Below are positions 34,091-46,283 of a stretch of DNA of 64,000 nt, in pieces. The position numbers and the translations under genes are program-made. The stretch's first letter is position 1. Each line of letters begins with the position of its first letter. The notes under the pieces were generated by a model that ran no database searches, was not told where the DNA came from, and saw only the letters and a program-made list of their open reading frames with translations. The DNA is taken from the NCBI GenBank assembly GCA_030544235.1, contig CM060466.1, positions 23,145,575 to 23,209,574 on the forward strand, given 5' to 3'. Source of the DNA: Lepturacanthus savala (Eukaryota; Chordata; Actinopteri; Scombriformes; Trichiuridae).

Positions 34091-35747
34091 TTTGAGGTGG
34101 TTTTCTTTTGGTATTCTGTTTATTTAGTCAAATCACTCAATTGGTCTTCCTGCGTCCTGCTGTCCCCCCCAACCCACAATTATTGTTGGTGATTTAACTT
34201 GATAAACAGGAACACTGTCGGGTATGTTTGCTGCCTGACTGACGATGATTCCTCTTGATGTAGCTATAGGTTAGCTAATCAACTAGCATCTGCTAACATT
34301 AGCTACCTTAAGATTTGGCTATACACATTATGTGTCCGTAAAGATTGTGACACTAATTATGTGACTTTATATCATAATTTGTTACCGCCTTCAAAATGTG
34401 TTTTTCTTGTAATCATATAGTTGAGTTACACAATAGCATATCTTATACAGGAAAAGGGGAAAGTTGATTGAGGTTCTGCCAGGTAACAAGAATGCTCAAC
34501 TGTGATTGGAGCACAGAGCAGAAAGGGGCGGGACTTGGAAGGGCAAATCAAACCTTAGGTGATCCCATAGCTTTTAATCTGCCTTAACTGACTTGTTGGC
34601 CAGTTACTGGCAGCAGAAAAAACTAAACTCAGATGTCCCATTTAAAGTTGATAGCAAAGAAATTTAAGCCTTCATCAGATATATCAGTGATATATAAATG
34701 TTTCTATGGAGTCCTGTTTGTGTCCAGCTCATTAATGTGAGACCAGCATTTACTCTCCTGTTAAAATAAGCGAAAGGGTCTTTTTGGCTGCTATACGCAC
34801 CAATGCTAAATGCATCTATTAGTCACTAACTGTTGAGCAGGTGACATAGTCATAATTTCAGGCTTTCATGCATAAAAGAACTGAGAACAGGGAGACTGAA
34901 CCAAAACAGGAACTTAGTCTGTCAGATGTACGTATGTGTGACCTTGTCTCTCACTGCTAGTGACACCTTGGATATTACACATAATTAAAACATTAACAGT
35001 ACATTAACATAGAAATACTGGTTAGAGCAGCTTCAATTGTACATAAGGAGAAATAAGGTATGTTGGAATCTGTTACTGGGTTTCTTAGCTTTAATTATCC
35101 ACTCCTGTAAAATTATAAAAATTAATTTAAAAAATCTATTTTTAAACGTTTATTTGGGAAAAATATTTTTGACCATTCTATTTAACTCTCAATTATATTG
35201 AGAATATGCACAAATTTACATGCATAGTTCATAAAAATAAAACGGTATTAGGAGGGAATACCTCCAAAGAGAAGGGGAGGGGCCACGGGATCAGAGATAG
35301 AAAAGGCAGAAGAGAAAAGTAAAGGTTTAATAAAAAATAAAAGATCACCTGCAAACCAGCAAACCTGCTGATAACAGTACTGTACTGTAGTCTGATGTCT
35401 CATAAATACACAAACCAAGTAGGGAGGAAGGGTACATTTGGATTATAAAGCATATAACACCTCAATGAAGGCAATATACATGTATTACTGCATAGATATA
35501 GCATGTATTCTGTGTTTTTCATTTTATAATGACATTTGACAATATTGTCACATTTTGGTTCCACTATCAATTTGGATGCATGTTTCCCAAAATCCATGAG
35601 AACCTACAGTTTAGTTATTTTAGGACCGAGGAGGAGGGGATTAAGAACATTCAGTGCAGAGGTAGAATAGTTGAGGTGAATTTATTTCCCTGCAAATCTT
35701 TAAAATTTGATTATTATTTAATTCCATATCGGACTTCAAAACCCAGC
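34091..35747. other. Intergenic region, no gene found
   Basis: Ordinary AT-rich sequence. I looked here for the missing second coding exon of the diverged PDE6-gamma copy at 35748-35858 and found nothing resembling FGDDIPG or CPWEAF. Confidence 0.6.
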
Positions 35748-35858
35748 TCAGCCCCTCTGGCCTGGTTTAGGAGCCTTTCTCTGGAAAGTGAGAGCAGCCC
35801 TCTGTTTGAACTTGGGTGGTGCTTTCTCTTCAGCGGCTACTGCAATGGCTGCATCCAT
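35748..35858 (-). pseudogene. Diverged copy of the PDE6-gamma first coding exon (orphan exon)
   Basis: On the minus strand an ATG at 35858 opens a 36-codon frame, MDAAIAVAAEEKAPPKFKQR then AALTFQRKAPKPGQRG, followed by TGA. It has the same length and layout as exon 1 of the four intact genes (MDIAVAAPADKKAPPKFKQR...KAPKPGQKG). The acceptor before it is preserved (GGTCTTTCAG), but the donor position reads GGG-GCTGAG instead of GGG-GTGAGA. No second coding exon or 5' UTR exon was found. It is most likely a decayed older copy. Use of a GC donor to a distant exon is possible but unsupported. Confidence 0.75.
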
Positions 35859-37040
35859 TTTTTGACGTACTGAAAGACCAAAAACTGAGTTTATATTGAT
35901 TGAATTGTTTGAATTCCTACTCCTCAGAGTCCCAATTGGATGATGTAACCACCAGATTAGGACACAATATAGCGAGTAGACAAACTAAAGTTGTCACACA
36001 GCTCCTTAAAACCCTGTTACACAAACAGCTTTGTCTATTTTTACACCTTGGCTTTAAAGATTACTCTTGGCGAGGTCACAGCCTGGACATCTTGTGACCA
36101 GAATATCATTAAATTCACCGAATTAGTTCACTCTGAAGTCAACACACGTATGTTGTCAATAATGAACCCTGCGTGTGAGGAGATTTTGCTGATTTGTAAT
36201 CTGCTCTAATCCGACCTATCTGTGACCTCTGGGGTTTCATCTTAATGAAAAGATCATCAAGATCATACCAGGAACATGATGCTGTGGAGGAAAAGATGCA
36301 TTCACATAATTCACTATTCATAGTGATATTGAGATATGTGCTTGAGAAGATGCCTTTATTATCTTGTTTAATTTTATTTGTTAAGTATTTTTTGCTATTT
36401 TGGAATATTTTTTTTTCTTTTCCCCATCATTTAGGACTTACTTTAGAAAAAAAAAAAGTAAATGAGATTTTTTTTTAGTAATTCTCTGATATTTTTATGA
36501 AGTGGTTTCAAAATAAAAAATAGACACATCCAAATAAAGATACTTTTGTCTGTAAAATGTTGAAAGTTACTGCAGTAAAAGCACATCCGTGATATTGAAC
36601 ACCACAGTTTCTCACAGCTTTTTCAGCACTTTTCTACAATTCACATCATTAATGTGCAGGTGATAGACAAACGTCCTGAGTGACGACCACTTAAATCCTA
36701 CCTGTCTGGATCCTACCTAGCCTTACATAATGGAGCATCTCCAAGAAAAACTAAATTGGATTTCCTGAAAAAGATTACTAATTTTGGGACCTAATACTTC
36801 TCTGATTGTATGATGTTAGAAATTAATCTATATGTTTTTAGAGTAACAAGTGTAATTGTAGAATATTATAGTATTCAACTAAAGAAATAATTCCAATTCT
36901 AAAACATAAATATTGATTCATGACCACCATATTCTTGAGCTTGAAAACAAATTTGACGTGGAGAAAAATATTAACTCAGGCTCCTGTTAATAAACTTTCA
37001 CCCACAAGATATATACATATTTTTTGTCAAAAAATGATTT
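35859..37040. other. Intergenic region, no gene found
   Basis: AT-rich sequence with poly-T and poly-A runs near 36410-36475; nothing recognised. Confidence 0.6.
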
Positions 37041-37049
37041 TATTAAATA

Positions 37050-37345
37050 TTGGGTGTTGTAACAGAAATACTGAGTTCATCTTTAATGTCTTCTTGACTC
37101 CTACTCTAGCTCAACAATACCAATTGTTGACTGAAGTTTGCAGGTATTGTTTCAGCCTGTCTTTTACCTCAATATCAACACCTCAACCTCATTAAATCTG
37201 TGATGATGCTGAACTTTTTTTTTTTTTACGTAACATCATTATGCTGAATCAAAGCCTAATGATTCAATGCGTCTTCATCAGTTCACCTCAGTTCATGGCA
37301 TGAGAAGAAGGATTAGTTCAGCTCATGTCTCTTACATAACAGGCT
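37050..37345 (+). repeat. Locus-specific flank block, copy 1 (diverged)
   Basis: Shares ACCTCAACCTCATTAAATC, AATGATTCA and TTCACCTCAGTTCATG with blocks near 41.05-41.44, 43.39-43.86 and 50.86-51.19 kb. All four lie in the same plus orientation, whatever the direction of the neighbouring gene. Confidence 0.7.
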
Positions 37346-37542
37346 CCAGATCTGTGTAAAAACAATAAGGGATTTGTCATCGTCAATAAAACATGTATGT
37401 TGCTCAACATAAAAGATCAAACCACATGTGAGGAATAACTATCCAACGATATAAAAAGTGACAATTACGCGACATTTATTCTATAAAATAAAAGTATTGA
37501 ATTGACTATGGTTCCAAAATGTATGCATGGGTATAATATTGA

Positions 37543-37862
37543 TAGACAATAAATGTGTTTGATCAGGTTGGTTTGGCTTCAGCTTGATAATGATGCTAAT
37601 TCCTGTCAGTTGTCATGTTGACAGACAGAATCTACCTCCACCTTGTTGTATTTATATCTCCTTGTCCTTGTTCTCATGTATTTGTGGCTGAGCTGCTACA
37701 GAAGAGGAAAGAGCACAGTTAGCACATGAAGTCATGACCCAATTAACATGTGAGTGGATTAACCAGCTCAGACCACTTTAAAAGGGAGAGTTGGACAGTG
37801 AGAGAAACGCCACAAGAGAGAAACCTCCCAGCTCATCAGGCACTTTGAAGCCTCAACAAAAG
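37543..37862 (+). promoter_or_regulatory. Promoter and 5' UTR exon of PDE6-gamma gene A
   Basis: Has GGATTAA (37756-37762), an OTX/CRX-type homeobox site typical of photoreceptor promoters, and TTTAAAAG (37777-37784) as a TATA-like box. The 5' UTR exon starts around 37805 and ends at 37862 before GTGAGA. The same arrangement occurs at genes B, C and D. The transcription start is inferred. Confidence 0.7.
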
Positions 37863-38608
37863 GTGAGATGGAACTGAACTTTACTCAGCTCTTCAGCTGG
37901 AATCAGAGGCTGTTGCTGCTTTTAGAACATGTAGTTTTTATTTCAGATTCTTCACACTCGCAGCAGAAAGGAAAGAGACGGAGGAATGGATATTTCATTT
38001 TATGGAATGAGGCCTGAGATCTTTAATAAGAGGATTTTATTCTAGTTTAGAGTAGTTGGTGTTTCTGCTGCTGCTGTTTAACAACGTCTGAAGGTTCCTC
38101 AACTGATGGATTTAGATGAACAGTTTTTAACATTGGCTTTATACTTTATTAATGTTCTGTAAACTTTTAGAAGTACAGTTTAGAGTATTCACAGAGATGA
38201 TGTAGAGATTATTGGTTGTTGAAAGCAGAAAAATGTTTATCTGTAAACAACAATGTAATTTACAGTGCTTTATATAAGACAACAAGAAGAAAAAATATAA
38301 ATGAATTAAACTTAATTTATAATTTTGTAAACTTTAGTGACTGGTCTGGTGCTTGGTCTGAAGTGGATTAAAATATAGTTTTCAGAGTAACAGTCACAGA
38401 GATGATATAGAGATTATTGGTTGTTGGAAGCGGAAACATGCTTATCTGTAAACAACAATGCAGTTCAAAGTGCTTTATGTAAGAAAAGATATAAAGTAAC
38501 AAAACCAGAGAGTAAAAGTTGCAGAATAAATGAACAGTGTCAGACTAAGTGTGTTAAGTTTCATAAGTTTTCTTTTTTCCTCTTTTTGTTTTTCAGCAAC
38601 TAAACGAA

Positions 38609-38959
38609 ATGGACATCGCTGTCGCAGCTCCCGCCGACAAGAAGGCTCCTCCCAAATTCAAGCAGAGGGCCATGCGCACATTCAAGAGCAAGGCCCCTAA
38701 ACCAGGCCAGAAGGGGTGAGATGGATTTAAGAGCACAAGTCTTTTCTGCATCTGAAAAGAATCTTTCAGGAACCAAAGTAAAACCATTTCTATTTCTCTG
38801 TCAGTTTGAACTCATCAGAACTTTGTGTCTCATCCATTCAGATTCGGAGACGACATCCCCGGCATGGAGGGTCTCGGCACCGACATCACAGTGATCTGCC
38901 CATGGGAAGCCTTCGGGGACATGGAGCTCAGTGACCTGGCCAAATACGGAATTGTCTAG
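38609..38959 (+). CDS. PDE6 inhibitory gamma subunit, gene A
   Basis: Coding exons 38609-38715 and 38842-38959 (GT-AG intron of 126 nt), preceded by a 5' UTR exon ending at 37862. The 74-residue product, MDIAVAAPADKKAPPKFKQR...GFGDDIPGMEGLGTDI...CPWEAF...LAKYGIV, is the PDE6 gamma subunit. This protein holds cone or rod cGMP phosphodiesterase inactive in the outer segment until transducin-alpha displaces it. The basic central region (residues 12-36) and the C-terminal catalytic-site plug are present. It is shorter than rod PDE6G (87) or cone PDE6H (83); the N-terminus is reduced and lacks the TPRKGPP motif. Intron 1 contains two diverged tandem copies of a roughly 60-nt segment (38192-38252, 38399-38460), shared only with gene D. 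AATAAA is at 39309. PDE6H or the third fish gamma lineage (described as PDE6I) are both possible, so no symbol is given. Confidence 0.93.
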
Positions 38960-39308
38960 ACCTCTAAATCTCTGACTTGTCTTCTCTAGAGAGGAGGCAG
39001 CCATCGATGGTTTCGATTTGTCTCATTTTATTTGACCCTTCCATTCCACCAGTTCTCCATCTTGCAGTGTCCTGAGCTTGTACTTTCCACATCGGAAAAA
39101 AAACATCAAATGGAATGTGTGTTTTGTATCATTTAAAGAGGGTTCGATATCTGTTATTGTGATATCCTGGCACTGCTTCTCCCTTCTCCTCAAAGCTGCT
39201 GTCTTTTTTTGTTTAATTAGCAAATCAGATTTTATTTTTATGTGATGGTCTATGATGCATTTCATTTCAATCCCTTTTGTCAATAGAAAGGACAAATCCA
39301 ATGAACAC

Positions 39309-39314
39309 AATAAA
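39309..39314 (+). terminator. Polyadenylation signal of gene A
   Basis: AATAAA about 350 nt past the stop, followed by a GT-rich element (TGTCTTTGTGTCC). The matching site exists in gene C at 45726. Confidence 0.75.
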
Positions 39315-39319
39315 TTTTA

Positions 39320-41040
39320 TTTTCCATAGAACATTATGTCTTTGTGTCCTTTCTATTAAAGCTTCACTGACGTTGAAATGATTTTAACATTTAACATTCA
39401 GGCAGGAACAAGCTATAATGAAACGACTACCTCATGTCGTTTGGCCTTTTGTGTCTTAGGCTGGTCATATTTATTTGGCTTCATTATGAGCATTTTGTCA
39501 TTATTAGAATATTAAAATCCCAATATTACAAAACAACTTCTCTTTAATCTATGAAAAGATTTATTAAGGTCAATTAAAAAAAGCAAAGCAAGTGTGACAG
39601 AACTGATCCTACGGACGAGGATATGTCATGCAAGAATGAATATTATGAATTATGGAAAAAGCCATGTGTGCCTACAATAAAACTACTTAAACTTAATTAC
39701 TTAAAGTTAATGATATTAAGTTTTAAGACTTTAGGTTAAAGTCAAACGCAATATTAATCACACACAGATATGTGAATAAATCTGTGTGCAAAAAGAAAAA
39801 GAGGGGAAATGTTCACTGGTTTATGTTTGCAGGCAGTAATTATCTCTTTCCAAGTCGCTTCTCACCTCACATCTTGTCTGGGAAAAAATAATCCTAGTAG
39901 ATTCATATTTAAACAAAGTATTCCACAGGTTTATGGACCATAAAAGGCCCTTGTACTTTAAAACTCTTCTGTCTCTTCATGAAGTCTCTGTTATTAAATA
40001 TAAACTGTTAATAGGTGTCCACCTCATGCATACTCTAAACTCTGTTTTATTTTAAATAGTAGCCAAGGCTTTGATAGTCACCTGCATTTCACTGTTAAAT
40101 GCCAATGACACCATGTTGAGATGAATACAAACCTTAAAGAAGCTTGTAGTATGCTTCCCTGTGTGTGTAGATGTGTGTGTGTGTACATACAGAACATCCA
40201 TCATATTTGCAGATACAACTTTATTATTAATATGCCTATTATTGAAATGTTTTCAGGTTGAGAATCTTAATAATATTGAGTTATGGCCAATAGGGGGTGT
40301 AAATGTGACCTCTGGGGGGGGTCACAGGTCAATCTGAGCACATTAAAACTAAAATACCACAAAGAAAAAAACAACCCGACCGGAACCAAAAATACAGCGT
40401 CACGAAGCAAGTGGAGCAACTGAACAAAAGATAAGTGATAAAAAAAAAAGCTTGAAGATATTTTACAAATATCTTCTTACCTCACGTTTTCAATTATTGA
40501 CAAAAAACATCAGCAGATGAGCCCAAAAAGGGAGAAGCTCAGGAGGAATGACTGCTAATGCTAATGCTAATGCTAGTGCTAATGCTAACTGCTGCACCAC
40601 CTGGTTCAGAGTGTTCAGAATGAAGATTTTGCTGTAAATTATGTTGAGAATCAGGTGAATATCAAAGTTAGGCCTTGTTACACCATGTTCTCTATTAGTG
40701 GGAACAACCAACCGGTTTAACGATTCTCACACTGACAGGTATAATCTGCTTTACACTATAAGTGTCAATATCTTGTTCTTATTTTCAACAATGAACTCAG
40801 TTCATAATTTCACATCAGAAAACGTTGATCATGAAATAGGGTTAGGGTTGGGGGAAATAAGTTGTGCTCCTCTTAAAAGTCCCATATTTAGCAGTTTTCT
40901 GTTTCATTTGTACACCTAACATGGTATATCTGCAATTTTAACTGCAAAACGTCAACTTACTGTAGTTTTACAGACTCTCTAAAGTGAAGTGCTGCTCCAA
41001 AAACAGAACTTTAAAACTTTAAAACTTTAAAAAATTAAAA
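39320..41040. other. Spacer between convergent genes A and B
   Basis: The first 150 bases match the sequence after gene C (up to about 39475 versus 45890). The rest is AT-rich with a (GCTAAT)n run at 40553-40587. No gene seen. Confidence 0.7.
40553..40587. repeat. (GCTAAT)n tandem repeat
   Basis: Six hexamer units, one with GCTAGT. Confidence 0.9.
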
Positions 41041-41045
41041 CCTTG

Positions 41046-41440
41046 GAACTTTTCTCATCTGGTTGAAGGAGAACCACATTTTACATAACGGCAAAAGCCC
41101 AATGATTCAGCACTTGTCTTCATCAGTTCACCTCAGTTCATGCCATGAGTAGTAGGATTAAGAGATGAATGGTTAAATGCTCTTTATTTGTCACTAAGCG
41201 ATCGATCAGCTGTTCGGAGCTCAGCTCATCTCTTACATCACATGCTCCAGATCCTCCTGCAGCCTCATGCACGTCAGCTGTTGTTGTTTACAGCATCAGC
41301 AGAAATAATACTCTTGTTTACCAGCTTTTACTGGAGGAATACACCTGTTTTCTTGATGTTTCTCACACTCTATCAACCCTTTACATCGATGTTTGAACAC
41401 AGGACATTAGCTTTCTGTGCATTGACACCAGATAAGCCAA
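41046..41440 (+). repeat. Locus-specific flank block, copy 2
   Basis: Nearly identical over about 400 bases to 43451-43862 (direct repeat), for example CACCTCAGTTCATGCCATGA and GATGAATGGTTAAATGCTC. The frames starting MVKCSLFVTK in both copies are not known proteins and are read as chance. Confidence 0.8.
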
Positions 41441-42015
41441 ATAACTTCAACTGCAAATTTCTTCTAAACTGTGTATTATATCTCAATGATGATCGCTTTT
41501 CCTCCTGCAGTTTTGTGTTCATGTACATGTACCTTTGCAATATTAAATCATTTGATGATCTTTTTTTTAGGACAGATTTTCTCTTGATAATTATTGCTTC
41601 TTTTAAAAGAGATGATAATTTGATGTTACCTAACAAAGGTAGCTGTTTTTTTAGTACCTGATTTTTCTGTGTTATTATCAGGAAATGAAACAAAGACATA
41701 ATGTACTATGGAAAATTATTTAATTTATTCTGTTGATTGAATTGACAAAATAGACAGGGTTGATCTGCATAATAGATTTTCACAGAAAAAAAAGATTTGT
41801 TGACAAATAAATATCATAACATCTTCAGGGGAAGGTAGAGGGTGAAGGAAAGTGGTGGAAATGCAGGATTAAATGAAGAAGATGAGACAAGAGAAATCAT
41901 CAGGAGCTGCCTCCTCACTAGAGAAGACACGTCGTAGATTTACTGCTGCTTCATCCACAGTAGGAACACACCAGGGACAATAGTGACAATAGAGGTAAAG
42001 GCAGAGGAAAAACCA

Positions 42016-42366
42016 CTAGACAATTCCGTATTTGGCCAGGTCGCTGAGCTCCATGTCCCCGAAGGCTTCCCATGGGCAGATCACTGTGATGTCGGTGCCG
42101 AGACCCTCCATGCCGGGGATGTCGTCTCCGAATCTGAATTGATGAGACACAAAGTTCTGATGAGTTCAAACTGACAGAGAAATAGAAATGGTTTTACTTT
42201 GGTTCCTGAAAGATTCTTTTCAGATGCAGAAAAGACTTGTGCTCTTAAATCCATCTCACCCCTTCTGGCCTGGTTTAGGGGCCTTGCTCTTGAATGTGCG
42301 CATGGCCCTCTGCTTGAATTTGGGAGGAGCCTTCTTGTCGGCGGGAGCTGCGACAGCGATGTCCAT
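42016..42366 (-). CDS. PDE6 inhibitory gamma subunit, gene B
   Basis: Minus strand: coding exon 1 at 42260-42366 (ATG at 42366) and exon 2 at 42016-42133, with a 126-nt intron. The 5' UTR exon lies at about 42941-43003. The protein is identical to gene A. The only coding difference seen is AGC for AGT in the Ser of ELSD. The first intron has a single copy of the segment duplicated in A and D. An 83-nt insertion right after the stop (41933-42015) is shared with gene C and absent from A and D. The probable poly(A) signal is AATAAA at 41729-41724. It is convergent with A and divergent from C. Confidence 0.93.
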
Positions 42367-42940
42367 TTCGTTTAGTTGCTGAAAAACAAAAAGAGGAAAG
42401 AACAACACTTATGAAACTAAGCACACTCTGAAACTTATGATTTAAACTTTAGTTTGACACTATTCATCCATTCTGCAACTTTTACTCTCCAGTTTTATTC
42501 ATTTCTATCTTTTCTTAATGTCATGTTGTCTTATATCAATTGAATTGCATTGTTGTTTACAGATAAACATTTTTCTGCTTTCAACAACCAATAATCTCTA
42601 CATCATCTCTGTGAATACTCTAAACTGTACTTCTAAAAGTTTACAGAACATTAATAAAGTATAAAGCCAATGTTAAAAACTGTTCATCTAAATCCATCAG
42701 TTGAGGAACCTTCAGACGTTGTTAAACAGCAGCAGCAGAAACACCAACTACTCTAAACTAGAATAAAATCCTCTTATTAAAGATCTCAGGCCTCATTCCA
42801 TAAAATGAAATATCCATTCCTCCGTCTCTTTCCTTTCTGCTGCGAGTGTGAAGAATCTGAAATAAAAACTACATGTTCTAAAAGCAGCAACAGCCTCTGA
42901 TTCCAGCTGAAGAGCTGAGTAAAGTTCAGTTCCATCTCAC

Positions 42941-43260
42941 CTTTTGTTGAGGCTTCAAAGTGCCTGATGAGCTGGGAGGTTTCTCTCTTGTGGCGTTTCT
43001 CTCACTGTCCAACTCTCCCTTTTAAAGTGGTCTGAGCTGGTTAATCCACTCACATGTTAATTGGGTCATGACTTCATGTGCTAACTGTGCTCTTTCCTCT
43101 TCTGTAGCAGCTCAGCCACAAATACATGAGAACAAGGACAAGGAGATATAAATACAACAAGGTGGAGGTAGATTCTGTCTGTCAACATGACAACTGACAG
43201 GAATTAGCATCATTATCAAGCTGAAGCCAAACAAACCTGATCAAACACATTTATTGTCTG
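42941..43260 (-). promoter_or_regulatory. Promoter and 5' UTR exon of PDE6-gamma gene B
   Basis: Reading the minus strand: GGATTAA (43047-43041), TTTAAAAG (43026-43019), then the 5' UTR exon ending at 42941 before GTGAGA. Nearly identical to the inverted sequence before gene C. Confidence 0.7.
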
Positions 43261-43389
43261 TGTGTATCTGTCCACCACTTCAACTTTAATAAAAATCACA
43301 GTTAATATCAGTCATTTTGCTATGGAGTCACTAGTTGAGAGAATTGTTGAGTGAAAGTTGACTTAAAGTTGAAATGTTGAACTTTGGAG

Positions 43390-43862
43390 TTTAGTTTCCT
43401 TTATTTTCAAATGAAGAAACACCTCAACCTCAATAAATCTGTGATGCTCCTGGAAACTGTGGAACTTTTCTCATCCAGTTGAGGACGTTTCGTTTTTTAC
43501 ATAACATCATTATGCCGAATCAAAGCCCAATGATTCAGCACTCGTCTTCATCAGTTCACCTCAGTTCATGCCATGAGTAGTAGGATTAAGAGATGAATGG
43601 TTAAATGCTCTTTATTTGTCACTAAGCAATCGATCAGCTGTTCGGAGCTCAGCTCATCTCTTACATCACATGCTCCAGATCCTCCTGCAGCCTCATGTAC
43701 GTCATCTGTTGTTGTTTACAGCATCAGCAGAAATAATACTCTTGTTTACCATATTTTACTAAAAAAATACACCTGTTTTCTTGACGTTTCTCATAATCCA
43801 TCAGCCCTTTATATCAGTGTTTGAACACAAGACATGCGCTTTCTGTTTGACACTAGATAAAC
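43390..43862 (+). repeat. Locus-specific flank block, copy 3, between divergent genes B and C
   Basis: Starts with AAGAAACACCTCAACCTCA and continues through the CACCTCAGTTCATGCCATGA core. It lies at the centre of the B/C inverted repeat. Confidence 0.8.
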
Positions 43863-44071
43863 ACTGAAAGGTGTATATTTTGTGTATATATATAAAAAAC
43901 ATATGGACTATGTCATCCTCAATAAAACATGACACTTTATGCATTTGTGGGAATGCTTAATGCTTGGTCTCTTAAGACAAATAAACCAATATTTAATATA
44001 AACTATATATGCATACAGTAAAATAGTATAATAATATTCAACATGAAAGATCTCAATACTGGTGTGAAGTG

Positions 44072-44388
44072 GCAATAAATGTGTTTGATCAGGTTTGTTT
44101 GGCTTCAGCTTGATAATGATGCTAATTCCTGTTAGTTGTCATGTTGACAGACAGAATCTACCTCCACCTTGTTGTATTTATATCTCCTTGTCCTTGTTCT
44201 CATGTATTTGTGGCTGAGCTGCTACAGAAGAGGAAAGAGCACAGTTAGCACATGAAGTCATGACCCAATTAACATGTGAGTGGATTAACCAGCTCAGACC
44301 ACTTTAAAAGGGAGAGTTGGACAGTGAGAGAAACGCCACAAGAGAGAAACCTCCCAGCTCATCAGGCACTTTGAAGCCTCAACAAAAG
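44072..44388 (+). promoter_or_regulatory. Promoter and 5' UTR exon of PDE6-gamma gene C
   Basis: GGATTAA at 44282-44288, TTTAAAAG at 44303-44310, 5' UTR exon from about 44331 to 44388 before GTGAGA. Confidence 0.7.
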
Positions 44389-44962
44389 GTGAGATGGAAC
44401 TGAACTTTACTCAGCTCTTCAGCTGGAATCAGAGGCTGTTGCTGCTTTTAGAACATGTAGTTTTTATTTCAGATTCTTCACACTCGCAGCAGAAAGGAAA
44501 GAGACGGAGGAATGGATATTTCATTTTATGGAATGAGGCCTGAGATCTTTAATAAGAGGATTTTATTCTAGTTTAGAGTAGTTGGTGTTTCTGCTGCTGC
44601 TGTTTAACAACGTCTGAAGGTTCCTCAACTGATGGATTTAGATGAACAGTTTTTAACATTGGCTTTATACTTTATTAATGTTCTGTAAACTTTTAGAAGT
44701 ACAGTTTAGAGTATTCACAGAGATGATGTAGAGATTATTGGTTGTTGAAAGCAGAAAAATGTTTATCTGTAAACAACAATGCAATTCAATTGATATAAGA
44801 CAACATGACATTAAGAAAAGATAGAAATGAATAAAACTGGAGAGTAAAAGTTGCAGAATGGATGAATAGTGTCAAACTAAAGTTTAAATCATAAGTTTCA
44901 GAGTGTGCTTAGTTTCATAAGTGTTGTTCTTTCCTCTTTTTGTTTTTCAGCAACTAAACGAA

Positions 44963-45313
44963 ATGGACATCGCTGTCGCAGCTCCCGCCGACAAGAAGGC
45001 TCCTCCCAAATTCAAGCAGAGGGCCATGCGCACATTCAAGAGCAAGGCCCCTAAACCAGGCCAGAAGGGGTGAGATGGATTTAAGAGCACAAGTCTTTTC
45101 TGCATCTGAAAAGAATCTTTCAGGAACCAAAGTAAAACCATTTCTATTTCTCTGTCAGTTTGAACTCATCAGAACTTTGTGTCTCATCCATTCAGATTCG
45201 GAGACGACATCCCCGGCATGGAGGGTCTCGGCACCGACATCACAGTGATCTGCCCATGGGAAGCCTTCGGGGACATGGAGCTCAGTGACCTGGCCAAATA
45301 CGGAATTGTCTAG
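44963..45313 (+). CDS. PDE6 inhibitory gamma subunit, gene C
   Basis: Coding exons 44963-45069 and 45196-45313. The 74-residue protein is identical to A, B and D. The coding sequence is indistinguishable from gene A by eye, but the non-coding markers match gene B: a single-copy intron segment (44720-44782) and the 83-nt post-stop insertion (45314-45396). Poly(A) signal AATAAA at 45726. It is head-to-head with B, promoters about 1.3 kb apart, and convergent with D. Confidence 0.93.
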
Positions 45314-45725
45314 TGGTTTTTCCTCTGCCTTTACCTCTATTGTCACTATTGTCCCTGGTGTGTTCCTACTGTGGATGAAGCAGCAGTAAATCTACGACTT
45401 GTCTTCTCTAGTGAGGAGGCAGCTCCTGATGATTTAGAGGTTCTCTTGTCTCATTTTATTTGACCCTGCCTTTCCATCAATTCTCTGTCCTGAGCTTGTA
45501 CTTTCCACAGTGGAAAAAAGAATCAAATGGAATATGTATTTTGTATCATTTAAAGAGGGTTCGATATCTGTTATTGTGATATCCTGGCACTGCTTCTCCC
45601 TTCTCCTCAAAGCTGCTGTCTATTTTGTGTAATTAGCAAATCAAATTTTATTTTTAGGTGAAGGTCTATGATGCATTTCACTTCAATCTCTTTTTGGCAG
45701 TAGAAAGGAACAAACCCATGAACAC

Positions 45726-45731
45726 AATAAA
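45726..45731 (+). terminator. Polyadenylation signal of gene C
   Basis: AATAAA followed by the same GT-rich TGTCTTTGTGTCC element as gene A. Confidence 0.75.
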
Positions 45732-45739
45732 TGTGATTT

Positions 45740-46283
45740 TCCACAGAACATTATGTCTTTGTGTCCTTTCTATAAAAGCCTCAGTAACGTTGAAATGATT
45801 TTAACATTTAACATTAAGGCAGGAACAAGCTATAATGAAACGACTACCTCATGTTGTTTGGCCTTTTGTGTCTTAGGCTGGTCATATTTTTTTCTTCCTC
45901 TAGTACACATATAATGCTGTTACGTGATGTGCATAATAATCACTTAAATCATTACAACATTCAAATTTCCAAAATAAATCTGGCTTCAGGGACAAAGGCT
46001 AAAAAGAGAAAATAGCAGGCAGGGGAACCGCTGCCATGGCAACCAAACCTGCTCATTCACAGGAAATAGACAGTCCTTTTTTCCTTATGTAAATGTCTGA
46101 CAGAGAAGATGATGCTTTAGTTTTTATGTGAGCAGATACACAGCAGCAAAGCAAAGCTCACATTAGACTGCTGAGCACCGACTAACATCAAGTTATCAGA
46201 AATCTGCTTCTATGTTCATAGGAGCAGGGAAACACAAGAGATAATCTGTCGGAAAGGGCCACATTATCATCAAATGTTGTAAT
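45740..46283. other. Spacer after gene C
   Basis: Up to about 45890 it matches the sequence after gene A; after that it is unique AT-rich DNA without a gene. Confidence 0.7.

Noticed and set aside
38593..38787. Minus-strand frame MVLLWFLKDSF... repeated at all four PDE6-gamma genes
   Set aside because: It is the antisense shadow of coding exon 1 and its intron; it recurs only because the genes are duplicated.
38801..39004. Frame containing DNSVFGQVTELHVPEGFPWA, also at genes B and C
   Set aside because: Antisense shadow of the conserved second coding exon.
41169..41396. MVKCSLFVTK frame repeated at 43597
   Set aside because: It lies in the locus-specific flank block, has no family resemblance and differs in the tail; more likely chance in duplicated DNA.
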